64,000 nt of DNA from Allantophomopsis cytisporea (lineage: Eukaryota > Ascomycota > Leotiomycetes > Phacidiales > Phacidiaceae). The stretch spans positions 2,604,001 to 2,668,000 of the forward strand of contig CP103037.1 in NCBI GenBank assembly GCA_024752435.1, given 5' to 3'. Below the pieces are notes generated by a model. That model was not told the DNA's origin, searched no databases, and saw only the letters and a program-made list of their open reading frames with translations. This document shows, in pieces, positions 45,275 to 56,142 of this stretch. The translations under genes were made by a program, and so were the position numbers. Position 1 is the stretch's first letter. Every line of letters begins with the position of its first letter.

Positions 45275-46054
45275 CTTTGCCTGATGTGGAGGTACAACGG
45301 AATTAGTTTCCAGGATTGAAACCGATGATAACGACAAGACGAAAGTTTAGACGTTGTATAGTTGGTTTTGAACTCAGGTTACTGTGTTCTTTCGTGATAT
45401 TATAATGTCTTCAAAGACCTTGTAGCAGTTGTATATCGAGAGCGGTCTGTATATGGCTAAGTACCTTTGCTAGTTGTATTCGTCATTTGCAGGGATTAGA
45501 TAGTGATAGCGAATCAAACTCGGAGCATTACAGTCATTATGTTTGGAGCAGAATCAGTAATGGCCAATGTATACATTTATGAAATTATTAGATATATATA
45601 TATATATATCACAAGTTATGAGTCATATATGTAAGAACATATATTGATACATAATTCAAGATGCTTGGAGTACAAGCACGTTCTCTTACTGATTAAAGTT
45701 GTGCGGGGAAGCAGCGGCCGAATAATAGCCGCTAATGACGGGATAGCTCCGTTGATTGCCTACCTGTGGAAGCTCTATTCACATTCTCGATATTAATGCG
45801 GGGGCGAGCGCTATGTCAAGGCTTATTGGATCATCCATTGTTGTTGAATACCTTACTCATTAGTTCAATCATTAACAATATCTCAAGAGAATCGTTCCAT
45901 TCGCATCTAACCTTGTTGGTATGTAAACTTTTTATATTTCCTCAAATACTTCCCCAATCACCAAGCCAAACACAGCGTATATATACTCTATAGCCAATAA
46001 AAATATCGACAACATCAATAAGGCTCAGAGGTAGAACTAGGCAAGCAAATAAAT
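45275..46054. promoter_or_regulatory. Divergent promoter, dehydratase / Ldh2-type dehydrogenase
   Basis: About 780 bp between two divergently transcribed enzyme genes that probably belong to one pathway, so shared regulation is likely. It contains a TA microsatellite (45592-45609) and AT-rich DNA. No specific regulator site was identified. Confidence 0.5.
45592..45609. repeat. (TA)n microsatellite
   Basis: An uninterrupted run of about nine TA units within the divergent promoter. Confidence 0.85.
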
Positions 46055-47152
46055 ATGGCTTTATCGGCCGAAAAAGATGGACCAGGCCAAGCAACATTCT
46101 ATGTTCAAGCCGCAGACGCAGAAGACTTTGTCCGCGAAGTGCTCATAGGCAATGGGGTCTCGACTCCAAATGCCGAGATCATAGCCAAGTGTCTCGTCCT
46201 AGCCGACCTACGAGGTGTAGATACACACGGCGTGAACCGTATCCCCTCATACATGGCGCGCATCCGGCAAGGTGTTCTGGACCCAAAGGTTTCACCATCA
46301 CTGCATCAAATAACGCCGGTAGTAGCACAAGTTGACGGCCATAACTCCTTCGGCTTCTTAGGAGCTCACATGGGCATGACTGCTGCCATCTCAATGGCAC
46401 AGATCTTTGGTATAGGGATGGTATCGGTGAAACACTCGAACCATTTTGGCATGTCGGCATGGCTGGTACAGCAGGCTCTCGAAGCTGAGATGATGAGTCT
46501 CGTGTTCACAAATTCCTCGCCTGCGTTGCCCGTTTGGGGGGGTAAAGAGAGACTTATGGGTGTTTCTCCAATTGCCTGCGGTGCACCTGGTGGCCAGGCT
46601 GGTATTCCTTTCATTTTGGTCATGGCGCCGTCGATTGCTGCGAGGGGAAAGATCTATAAGGCGTATCGGAGAGGAGAGAAAATACCTGAACATTGGGCTC
46701 TGGATGCGGAGGGGCAGCGGACAGATGATCCTGCAAAGGCACTTGAGGGTGTCATGCTTCCTATGGGTGGGCCGAAGGGATCTGCGCTGTCTATCATGAT
46801 GGATGTCTTCTCTGGTGTGCTGTCTGGGTCCGCATATGCAGGGCATGTGGTCAATCCGTATGATCCTTCAAGACCAGCGGATGTGGGCCACTTCCTCGTT
46901 GCTATCAAGCCTGATTTGTTCATGAATTTGGATGATTTCAAGGCCAGGATGCAACATTTGTACGATAGAGTGGTGGAATCGGAAAAGATGGCGGGTGTTG
47001 ACCGAATTTATTTCCCAGGGGAAATCGAGCAGATCACTCATAAGAGCCGCTTGGAAACCGGGATTCCATATGTTCTAGCAGAATTGGATGCACTAAACAA
47101 AGAAGCTGAACTTGTTGGGAGTGCTCAGATCTCTACCAAGCGCAACCATTAA
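46055..47152 (+). CDS. Ldh2/malate-lactate dehydrogenase family oxidoreductase
   Basis: An intronless frame of 365 residues, a typical length for the family. It contains the catalytic and NAD(P)-binding signatures LADLRGVDTHGVNRIP, HSNHFGMSAW and the glycine-rich MLPMGGPKGSALSIMMDVFSG region. The Ldh_2 fold is distinct from classical malate dehydrogenases and uses NAD(P) to reduce alpha-keto or 2,3-diketo acids, or to oxidise the matching hydroxy acids (lactate, malate, ureidoglycolate, diketogulonate). It has no targeting signal and is presumably cytosolic. It is divergent from the IlvD/Edd dehydratase, whose 2-keto-3-deoxy acid product could be its substrate; that link is inference. Confidence 0.9.
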   Translation: MALSAEKDGPGQATFYVQAADAEDFVREVLIGNGVSTPNAEIIAKCLVLADLRGVDTHGVNRIPSYMARIRQGVLDPKVSPSLHQITPVVAQVDGHNSFGFLGAHMGMTAAISMAQIFGIGMVSVKHSNHFGMSAWLVQQALEAEMMSLVFTNSSPALPVWGGKERLMGVSPIACGAPGGQAGIPFILVMAPSIAARGKIYKAYRRGEKIPEHWALDAEGQRTDDPAKALEGVMLPMGGPKGSALSIMMDVFSGVLSGSAYAGHVVNPYDPSRPADVGHFLVAIKPDLFMNLDDFKARMQHLYDRVVESEKMAGVDRIYFPGEIEQITHKSRLETGIPYVLAELDALNKEAELVGSAQISTKRNH

Positions 47153-47258
47153 CATTTATAAGCGTGGATTATGGAAAATTGGGATCATATATTTTAAATC
47201 TATATGTAATGCCACAGACAAAGCGCCGAAACAGCACTAACAAATATAAATTCATGAC

Positions 47259-49137
47259 CTAGTATATGTATCTAAAGTTCAAGTTTTCTCTATCAGTAAG
47301 ATCGCTGAACGCCGTACGATCTCTCTCAATCTCTCTTGCCTGTTTGTCTAGTGGATCTTCATCCACAAGTCCTTGCACTTTGTCTCTCCTCTTGTTCTCA
47401 CGGCTCAACAGGAACCTCAAGGTCAGAATAATTACCACCTCAAGTAGATGGCAAACAATCATACTCCAGATACCCAATGGATAGGTTGGGGCCTGGTTTG
47501 TCTTGCAGAAGAACGGTCCGGCAATATTTCCAGTGCAATATCCGAGGAAGAGTACGGCATTGGTGACGACTTTCTTAGTGTGACCGGCTGTATTTGCCGT
47601 CTGAAGTGAAAGAATCATCACAAAGGCTGCATTGTAGGGACCAGTCAGATAATATGATATTAGCCGGCCAGCTTGGTTGTGTTCTGGAAGAAAACGTAGA
47701 CCGAAGGCGCCGGTAATATTTGGGAGGAGGAATATGATGATGAAGTAGCAGCGTGATTGTTTGCCATTACGGGCCACCCAGTCATTAAGCTTTAATAGTC
47801 AGTAGTGATATAAATTGAGGCTAGCTAGGCACTTACGAAAACACAGCTGAGGATGGATATAGCAATGATGATTCCGTAGGGAACTTGCATGAGCGTGGTC
47901 ACTAATGTCGAAAATCCAAAGCCTTTGATGATGATTGTGCCTATTTGAATGTTTAGTAATAGTCCTCCCGCTCATGTTAGACCAAACCCCTAGGCGATAC
48001 ACTTACCGAAATTAGAGAGCACTCCATTTGGTGTGTTTCCTACTACACCCAACATAAAGAAAAGATATAACTTCGGATCCAGGAAAGCTTCCTTGATCTG
48101 GTATATTTTCATGTGTTTATTTTCGACACCAGTTTGATTCTCCCTCAGCCTTTCCACCGTCCACTTCCTCTCCTGCTTCGAGAGTCTTGGCGCAGTAACA
48201 GGAGAATCCGGTAGGAAAAGAACCAACACAACTCCCCAGATACAACATAGAGCACCAATAATCAGAAACTCATACTTCCATGACGGAAGAGATCCTTTGA
48301 TGCTGCCTATGCCGTAGCCTAGGAGGCCACCAAGAGCAATACCGAGTCCATTAGCAGTGTACCAGATTCCCATTCTGATAGGCTGTTGTCTTCTAGTGTA
48401 CCACATGGAGGTAATCAGCATAAAGCTCGGGTCGCTGCATGCTTCTGCTGCGCCACTGAAAGCTCGGAGTACAGCGAGTTGTGTGAAGCTTTTTGCGCAT
48501 GCTTGAAGCATCAGGAACACGCCCCACATAAAAATGTTACAGCCAAGGTACTTTGCAAGAGCAAACCTCTGCATCAAAAAGTTGGTTGGGAATGCCTTTA
48601 CAGCCAATCAGTATCTTAATTCAAGTGCACGGGTAGATATTATGTTTGGAGATGATGGAAAATGTTCTTACCCAGACCTATTCATCGTCAGTCTATATCT
48701 GCCGCAAGAGAAAGCGTACAAACCAGAAATCCAAAGTAAAAAATCGAAGACAGCCATGAATACTGCGTACCCACGAGATTCAGGTCCTCTCGGATGCCAA
48801 AGATAGCTGCATAACTTAACGTCGTCTTATCAATATAGAAAAAGGCATAGCAGACGGCGAGATATGGTAAGATCATGAAATCAATCTTTCTTTGCAGTTT
48901 GCGCTCATTTTCGGGCGAAATGGCATCGTGAAGCTCTGTTGGGTCCGAAAACAATGCTTGGGCTGTGTCACCGTCGCCTGTGCGGTTTGCTGTCCATTTC
49001 GGTCCCGTAGATTGCGGTGACAGCGTCTCAGCGTGAACTACTGATGGTTTCTGTCCATTTTCCAGTTCCGGAGATGACGATGAGAAATTCCCCTCTCGCT
49101 CTGGTTTGGATCGTTGGTGAGACTCGTGCCAAGCCAT
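47259..49137 (-). CDS. MFS transporter, anion:cation symporter (Dal5/allantoate-type) family
   Basis: Proposed exons are 49137-48724, a 6-nt microexon 48677-48672, 48595-48007, 47940-47837 and 47789-47259, giving 547 residues with about 12 membrane helices. The first helices show DFMILPYLAVCYAFFYIDK, typical of the Dal5-like fungal carboxylate/vitamin transporters. The microexon supplies Val-Trp and restores the conserved FYFGFLVWAFPTNF run. The family imports organic anions such as allantoate, nicotinate, biotin precursors or sugar acids by proton symport at the plasma membrane. The start is the first ATG (49137); the upstream frame has no ATG. Lying next to dehydratase and dehydrogenase genes, uptake of an aldonic or uronic acid is plausible. 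Confidence 0.9.
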
Positions 49138-50383
49138 ATTTTCTACGTCTGTGGCAATTCGGGAGAGTGATAGCCGATGACCAAATATGAGGCTCAATCG
49201 ATTGAGTGTGATGTAAGTTTCTAGTCTATATCATAAGATGTATCTTCGATGTCGATTATTGCAACTTTTTCATAGAAAATATCCATACGGATAAACCTGA
49301 TGGTATTAGGGAGTGTTAAAAAGAATCTTTGATTTGATGATGTGGAAATTCTAACGGTGTCAATTCCTATGACATCTTCCAAAGAGGAGCAATCAAACAT
49401 GATAACTCGGTTTGCCTCTTATGGACACAGATGTAGGGAAATTTTACCCCGAACTACGATCATTGCCGCTTGGAGTTGGTCCATGTCACCCCGCATTCTT
49501 TTTTGTGGGGGAGGCGGGGAGCCCCCGCATATGCCGAGTCATGATGATTGAGAGCTTCAACAAACCAAAGATTGAAGTTGACCTTAGATCATTTGTCCGT
49601 CATTCACATGGTTTCAGTTGTATCACTCATATCTGTAAAGTGAGATGTCCCACACGAAGGCAAATAATGGTTGCTAGGATATTACCGCCGTGTGTGGCAC
49701 TATGCTGTATTATCTTTATGCATGGAACCTTACTGTGTGGACTTCGTGCGCTGATTTGAATCGAAGCTATTATTACTGTGTAGACATGTAGATAGAGACG
49801 ATAATTGGAATCGTTTCCAGGATAAACAGTTCGGCTGCATGCGCCATTATTTAATGGATCTTCTAATGGCATGATTCTGTATTTCCTCTGCGTCGCGAGA
49901 CCAGTCTTCCTATAGAAATTCGATAACGGTATGGCATCGAGTAGTTTCAACACTGTGCCCTCCGGAGAGTCAGTCGCTATCATTCGTAGAGTATCTATTT
50001 TTATTTATTTATTAGCCTTGCCCTCTCATTTCTAGCTACTACGTCGCAGGAAGAGAGAAAAGTAAACCGGAATAGCTTTTGTATCTTGTATCAAGCACGA
50101 AACTCATTTCATCACGCAAATTATGCAACAATGCAATATCATGCGGGACTATGTAGTCCAATCTCCTCTCTTCCTCCGATATGTTTTCCGGATCCCGACT
50201 CTCGAGGATATCCCCGTCTCGAAGAAATCAATACGCCATCGACCTAGGGAATAAATGGATTCCCTTTTCTACATATGGAATTTTCTTCACCAATGAAACC
50301 ACAACGGAACCGAGATGAAGATTGTGACACATAGTCTCGTTGGTCTGATGTCCATATTGAGGGGTAATGGAAGGCTAGTTTGA
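49138..50383. other. Intergenic region
   Basis: About 1.2 kb. It should contain the transporter promoter at its left end. Short plus-strand frames around 49342-49759 overlap each other and have no recognisable domain. Confidence 0.35.
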
Positions 50384-50602
50384 TCAACAGCATGTAGAGC
50401 TCAGTGATAAGAGATACGATCTCAGCTTCGTCATAAGTGTGTTCTTGGTATTGAGAACTGGTGAAGGTGATGGCTCTAGTTCTGCAGTCAGCTTTCTAGG
50501 CCTACAGAGAGCTTCTGGGTCCGGTTTTTGGAGACCAATCCAGGAAGAGAGCCCAACGAGCGAGGAAAAGAAGGCAAACAAAATCTTTCCAAGTTGAACC
50601 AT
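50384..50602 (-). CDS. Possible small secreted protein (72 aa), unrecognised
   Basis: A short frame starting MVQLGKILFAFFSSLVGLSS, which resembles a signal peptide, and ending with a Cys pair. A TATATAA box lies just upstream of the ATG on the minus strand. No homology is recognised and the remaining residues are low in structure, so this is a weak call. Confidence 0.28.
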   Translation of the reverse strand: MVQLGKILFAFFSSLVGLSSWIGLQKPDPEALCRPRKLTAELEPSPSPVLNTKNTLMTKLRSYLLSLSSTCC

Positions 50603-51071
50603 GTCAGATTATATAAGCTGAGAGCCCAAAATCAAAGACTTTGAATCAACTCGAACCTAAGAGACTGGTTGAGTTGGGATATAAGCTTTTGGTACTTTAA
50701 GACTTTGAGTATTTAACCTTAATAGATAATTAGTTTAGAGTAAGCTTTATGATATTACTAACTTTATCACATCTGATAATTTCCTGATTGAGCTAGTCAT
50801 ATCACTAACGTGATCAAACCTAACCATTCCGGGCCCAATTAAAAAGAATTGATGAGAATTTTATAGCCCATGCTCGGAGTATTATGCAGCATATCGTAAT
50901 TTGCATATGTCGTGATATCGGAAAAAGCGCTCGGATATCAAAATCCTGATGATATACCCGGAATGTACTGCTTCAATAATTATATCATCCCCATCTCATT
51001 TTTTTCTACACAAATCACCATATCTTCAAACAAGAAAAGTAAGTCTGTATTTCTGAACAGCTAAGAACATT
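50603..51071. other. Promoter region of the aldo-keto reductase
   Basis: About 470 bp of AT-rich DNA ahead of the AKR start. No specific site was recognised. Confidence 0.35.
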
Positions 51072-52429
51072 ATGTCTTTGAATTTGAACTCGGGCTACTC
51101 CATTCCAGTGGTCGGCTTAGGAACCTGGGTAAGTCACTACTATTGGACATATGATTTGATTCTCATCGTAAATAGCTAATTCATAAATCTCAACTGACAG
51201 CAATCCAGCCCCAACGAAGTTAAGAATGCTGTAACGACCGCCCTGAAAGTTGGCTATCGCCATATCGATGCCGCAGCAATTTATGGTAACGAAGCAGAAG
51301 TGGGTGCAGGTATCAAGGCATCGGGTGTTGTTCGCAAAGATATATTCGTGGGTCCATGAAGCCTTGAGATAATTAAAGCATTTGATCTTACTGACGCAAT
51401 AAGCTCACTGGCAAGCTTTGGAATTCTGACCACAAGGCTGAAGATGTTGAGGCGGCTCTGGATCTCACTCTCAAGGATTTACAGACAGACTATCTTGATC
51501 TTTATCTCGTAAGTTTGTAAATGAAGCTTATCTCTATGCTAGTTATTCATCTAACTGCATAAGGTGCATTGGCCTGTTTCTTTTCGGAAATCACCCACTG
51601 AGCGTTTCCCGATCAACCCGCAAACTGGTGCTGTACATGTGATAGATGTTCCAGATGAAGAGACCTGGAAGGCTATGGAAGAACTGGTCAAGAAGGGGAA
51701 AGTACGATCAATTGGAGTCAGCAACTTCACTCAGGCCAGAATTGAGAAGTTGTTGAAGAGGTATGGTATTCCGTATCGAGAAACGCCATTTAGATATCGA
51801 TTGACATTTCTTCGAAGTGCTGAAATCAAGCCAGCGGTAAATCAGATCGAAGCTCATGCTTATCTGCAGCAGCCAGCATTACTTAATTGGTGTAAAGAGC
51901 AGGCAAGTGTGTTCATTAGTAACCTCTGAAAGAGGGCTAATTTGGTTTAGGGCATTGTGATTGAGGCATACAGTCCTCTTGGGAACAACATCTACAATCT
52001 TCCAAGGCATGGGTACTTCCAAATATAGTCGATTGGGTCTCATACTGAAACTTGGTGTAGAGCAGTAGATGACCCAGAAATCATTCAAATAGCAAAAGAT
52101 CTCGGAAAAGAACCAGCACAAGTACTCATCAGCTGGGCTATTCAACGCGGAACAGTTGTGTTGCCAAAGAGTGTCACAGCAAGTCGTATTGCGGACAATC
52201 TTCGAGGTAAAACTTTCAGGAATCAGCATAATATACCATTCACTTACTTGGTTTAGTTTTCGAGCTTCCACCGTTGGTATTTGAGAAGATCAACTCTCTA
52301 GATCGTAATCATAGATACAATTTCCCAGCACGCCTGGGTGTTGATATCTTTGGTGAAGTCAGTGAGGAGAGTTTGAAGAGGTCGGTTGCTGATTGGGTAG
52401 CTGCGCAAAAGATCGTTGTCGGGAACTGA
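51072..52429 (+). CDS. Aldo-keto reductase
   Basis: Eight exons (51072-51128, 51201-51347, 51404-51508, 51564-51760, 51818-51902, 51951-52012, 52061-52206, 52257-52429) splice in frame to 323 residues. The catalytic tetrad is complete: Asp42 and Tyr47 in HIDAAAIYGN, Lys72 in TGKLW, His105 in VHWPV. The NADPH-binding end carries LPKSVTASRI. The TIM-barrel enzyme reduces aldehydes or ketoses, and fungal relatives act on glyceraldehyde, glycerol, xylose or galacturonate. Intron 5 (51903-51950) has a GC donor (GCAAGT); the other introns are GT-AG. The gene lies beside the sugar-acid group and upstream of the Zn2Cys6 regulator, so it could serve either locus. Confidence 0.92.
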
Positions 52430-53031
52430 TTGTACTCTGGTCCAGATGAAAGCTTTCTTACGATCGTATGATAGAGAGTATTTTACTGAACTTTACATTG
52501 AATGACATGGTATTAAATTCAACTAATCAGGATTCTGAAGCTGGAATAGTCTTGGTACGGTTAAAGTAGCAGCAGAATGTGTAACAGTTGCAACTATACT
52601 ACCTACTACCATATTAGGTATCTGGACAGGCTATCTGCAAACTCGGTTCCATGAATGATCTGAAGTATATATATCAATATCATTTAGCATGGAGAATCTT
52701 TGACTTTTCTACGTCAAAGAACCTGTAATATAAAATGTCTGATGATGTATCATCTTATAAAAGACCCATCGTTCTTAATTCACATATCATTTTATGGGTG
52801 AAATGTGAATGAAGCATTTTCGAAACTTGTGCACGTGATGGTTCAGGGTTCTCAGCTTCGTTCCGGTGTAACCGCCGTGTCATAAATAGTGTCCTTTTCC
52901 AGCGAGACTTTTCCGTGCCTACTCGGATCTATCCTTAATCCTCATACAGACCAACTCAGCAACTTGGCCCTGGCTAATTTGTATGTCTGTGGCAACCCGA
53001 AGTGCAAGCTCATCCGAAAGGTTCGGAAGCC
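52430..53031. promoter_or_regulatory. Intergenic region upstream of the Zn2Cys6 gene
   Basis: About 600 bp between the AKR stop and the regulator start. A CACGTGATG string occurs near 52832. No regulator site can be assigned. Confidence 0.35.
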
Positions 53032-55558
53032 ATGCAGAATTACCCTCCAGATTCGTCGAACGCCAGCACGCTCCGACCTACTCCAACGCCGAAGCCCAAT
53101 CGCCCTCGGGGCCCGAAATCGAGGCCCAAAGCAGATTTGCAACGTATCCGAGTGAGCAGAGCCTGTGATAATTGTAAAAGGTAGATCTTGTGATTAGTCA
53201 ATCATTGCAAATAGTGACATGTCTATATTATAGAAAAAAGGTTCGCTGCTCGGGAAAACAGCCGTGCGCTTTTTGTCTTCGAAGTGGGATCACCTGTCAA
53301 TTCACGGCTCCATATAACAGGGGACGAATACCATCCATTGAGATCACTGAAGATGCTACTCCTGGTCAACTGTTCCCAGATAACTCAAATAATGCCCCTT
53401 TACGAACTCTAAACGCTAGGGAGGAAGACGAGTCAGACTCGAGCGGCTTCTCATCTTCTCGAGCATCTCCCGAGCCTTTCCAGACAGACTCACAAGGCCA
53501 TTATGTTGGTTCATCATCAGGCATATCTTTTCTGTTGCGAATCCAGAAAAAGCTTCGTCAGAATATGTCATTTTCGACCAATTCTTCTATTTTTACTTTT
53601 GGAGATGCACCACTCGTTGAGCTAGACTCTACATTTTTCGTATTGCCTCCGAAAACAGAGACAGAAGAATTGGTTTCAAGATACTTCGACTCAGTGGTTC
53701 CAACTCATCGATTCTTACACCGCGGCACTGTGCAAACATGGCTAGAAGATCTTTACAGCAATCTAGGGACGGTGCGTAACGACGGAGACTTTGCTCGCAC
53801 AGCCGTACTCTTCATGGTATTGGCTCAAGCGCAGATACATGTACAAACATGTACATCATTAGATACAGAAAAGAGGTATATCCAAAGATCTCCAGCTTTT
53901 TTCTGATTGGAATTAGGCTGACAAATTGTAGCACCCGCTACTTCCTCGCCGCTGAAAATCGGCTCTCGGCAGAACGAGGTGCTATTAAGCTCGCAAGTAT
54001 ACAAGCCCGGGTTTGCCAGTGCTTCTATCTCTTGTCTCAATCACGTGTCAACCACTGTTGGACCTTGTTTGGTACCACAGCTCGCCTTGCTCTCGCCATT
54101 GGACTTCACCGGAAGCGCAATTTAGATCCTTCAGGGAACATTGATTTGGTTGACGCGGAATGCAGAAAACGCGTATTCTGGGTTCTATATACCCTTGACA
54201 ACTATCTAAGTATCACTCTGGGACGACCAAGAACATTTCACGATGATGATATCGATCAAGTAAGTTAATAGTGTTTTATTGCGTCTATACACTTGACTGT
54301 ACATAGAGCTCTTCATGGTCTAAAAGAGTCCTGACTATATTTCTTTCTGGGATAACAATAGGTTTTGGATCCTCATTTCATTTTCATCATTGGATTTTAG
54401 CATACTTGGGTTGATCGCTCAATAGGTCTTGCCTTCTATAATTGATGATAAATTCGTCTCTTCACGGAGGATTGCAACAGACCCTACGAAGTCTCGATCA
54501 ATTATGCAAGGAGTGGTTGCGCATGCAAAGTCTGTTTTGAAACCGAAGACAGCGATATATGCTAATTTAGAATTCTAGAATGTCTCAAATTGTTAGCTTG
54601 ATACTCCACGATCTTTATTCAATACGACCTCCCAAGCGTAGTGTCCGTGGAAGGACGACCAGAAAGCATGTCTTTGCCTTACAAAACTGGAGAAGGCCAC
54701 TGGCTCGTCTTCTCGACGCTGACGCCGATGGCTTTGATACATCTCTCCTTATACCGATATTCGGACGCCAGAAGAACGTTTTGAATCTTGCATATAATCA
54801 CGCTCTAATTCTAATATATCGTCCTTATCTTCTACACAATTTTGCTAATTTGCACCATTCAGATAGAGATAGGTATGTGAACGAAGAAAGTGAGGAGATG
54901 GTTGCCGAGTGTCTCAAGGCTGCACTACAGACCATTTCAATTGTGAATGAACTCGCAGACCAGAATCAACTGTACCAATCGTATTGGGTGGGTGGTGCCA
55001 TAAATACCGTTCTTCGTGGCTAAATGATCTAGTTTACTCATTATTTTGCTTTCTGTGCCACTGCCATCATGTATATTCACATCATCCAGCAGCGACTTTC
55101 ATCGCCATTACAATACACGGATCATTATGTACCTGCAGAGAGATGCCAGAAACAGATATCTAGTATGGCTGTCAAGGATTCTCTATCTTTTCGGTATGCG
55201 GTGGTACTTGAAGAGCTGCGATTGGAGGCCAGAAAAAAGATGCAAGAAGACATTCACCTCCAGAACGTATTCAACGGCCAAGAGCACTCTAACGATTTTC
55301 AATTTGGTGGAGAGAGAGTAGCCGCGCCATCAGATGAGCTCGTTTCTGGTACACAAACTGGAATGAATTTGAATACTCCGACTAATCTCAACGATGGTGA
55401 TGGACTTTTTGCGGATATCGAACGAAGCAATATGGGTTGGACAGAATTTGATTCTTTGGTACGTTTAAAATACCGTGAAAACAAAGATAAAAGCCTGGCA
55501 ACATTAGACTGAGTATATCTAGGTTACTGCCGGCATGTCATCCTGGACTGGCGGATGA
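53032..55558 (+). CDS. Zn2Cys6 fungal-specific transcription factor
   Basis: Seven exons (53032-53180, 53234-53875, 53932-54259, 54426-54529, 54579-54987, 55033-55458, 55523-55558) give 697 residues with all junctions in frame. The zinc cluster has the canonical spacing C-x2-C-x6-C-x5-C-x2-C-x6-C (Cys45, 48, 55, 61, 64, 71) after a basic RPRGPKSRPK lead. Intron 1 interrupts the cluster at a position common in this class. The middle homology region is seen in the helical block with ARLALAIGLHRKR, ECRKRVFWVLYTLDNYLSITLGRPR. Such proteins are nuclear and usually control neighbouring metabolic genes. It stands between the AKR and the adenylate-forming reductase, making it the likely local regulator. 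The splice donor at 54530 (GTCTGT) is weak. Confidence 0.88.
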
Positions 55559-56142
55559 TGGAAAGATCACGGATAAACAGGATATAGATTCTAGATTTGC
55601 ATTTCATACACGGCAATTTTTTATCTCGATATATGAAATACTTTGACTAAAATAAATACTCAACTTCCTTGACGTCCGAAGTGCTCGAGTTATGAAAGGA
55701 CTTCTGTGTTTGGTTTGTGAAAGTCAGATACGATTGTAGTGCCCAGATCGGATATCTTCTCGTGCTCCGAAATCTCAATCAAGTCCGAATTAGTGGTAAG
55801 CTTTCTGAGCTTTTCCGAACCGGCTGACGTTCTTATCGCTTTTCCGATGAAGATGGATGAATAGGCTTCGGTGTCCGCTGCACCACCGCAGATGACAACC
55901 CTGATTTAGGATACCTGCAGATTTCCCCGCTTTGCGAGAGTGTTTCCATTGTGCGAGTTTTAGAGTTCTCAATCCCCGTTCGGAACTATGGCATTATATG
56001 CTTTTGTTGATAGAGATAAGAACGTTCGTTCTGTCTTTACGAATTCAATCTTTCGTTACGATATCTATTAACTCTTCAAATCTTATTTATTATCTTTCTT
56101 TTTCAGCATATACGCACTTAACTTCTGCAGTAAATAGAAGGC
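55559..56142. promoter_or_regulatory. Promoter region of the adenylate-forming reductase
   Basis: About 580 bp. The last 60 bp are T/C-rich with a CTGCAG directly before the start, consistent with a short leader. No regulator site was recognised. Confidence 0.35.
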
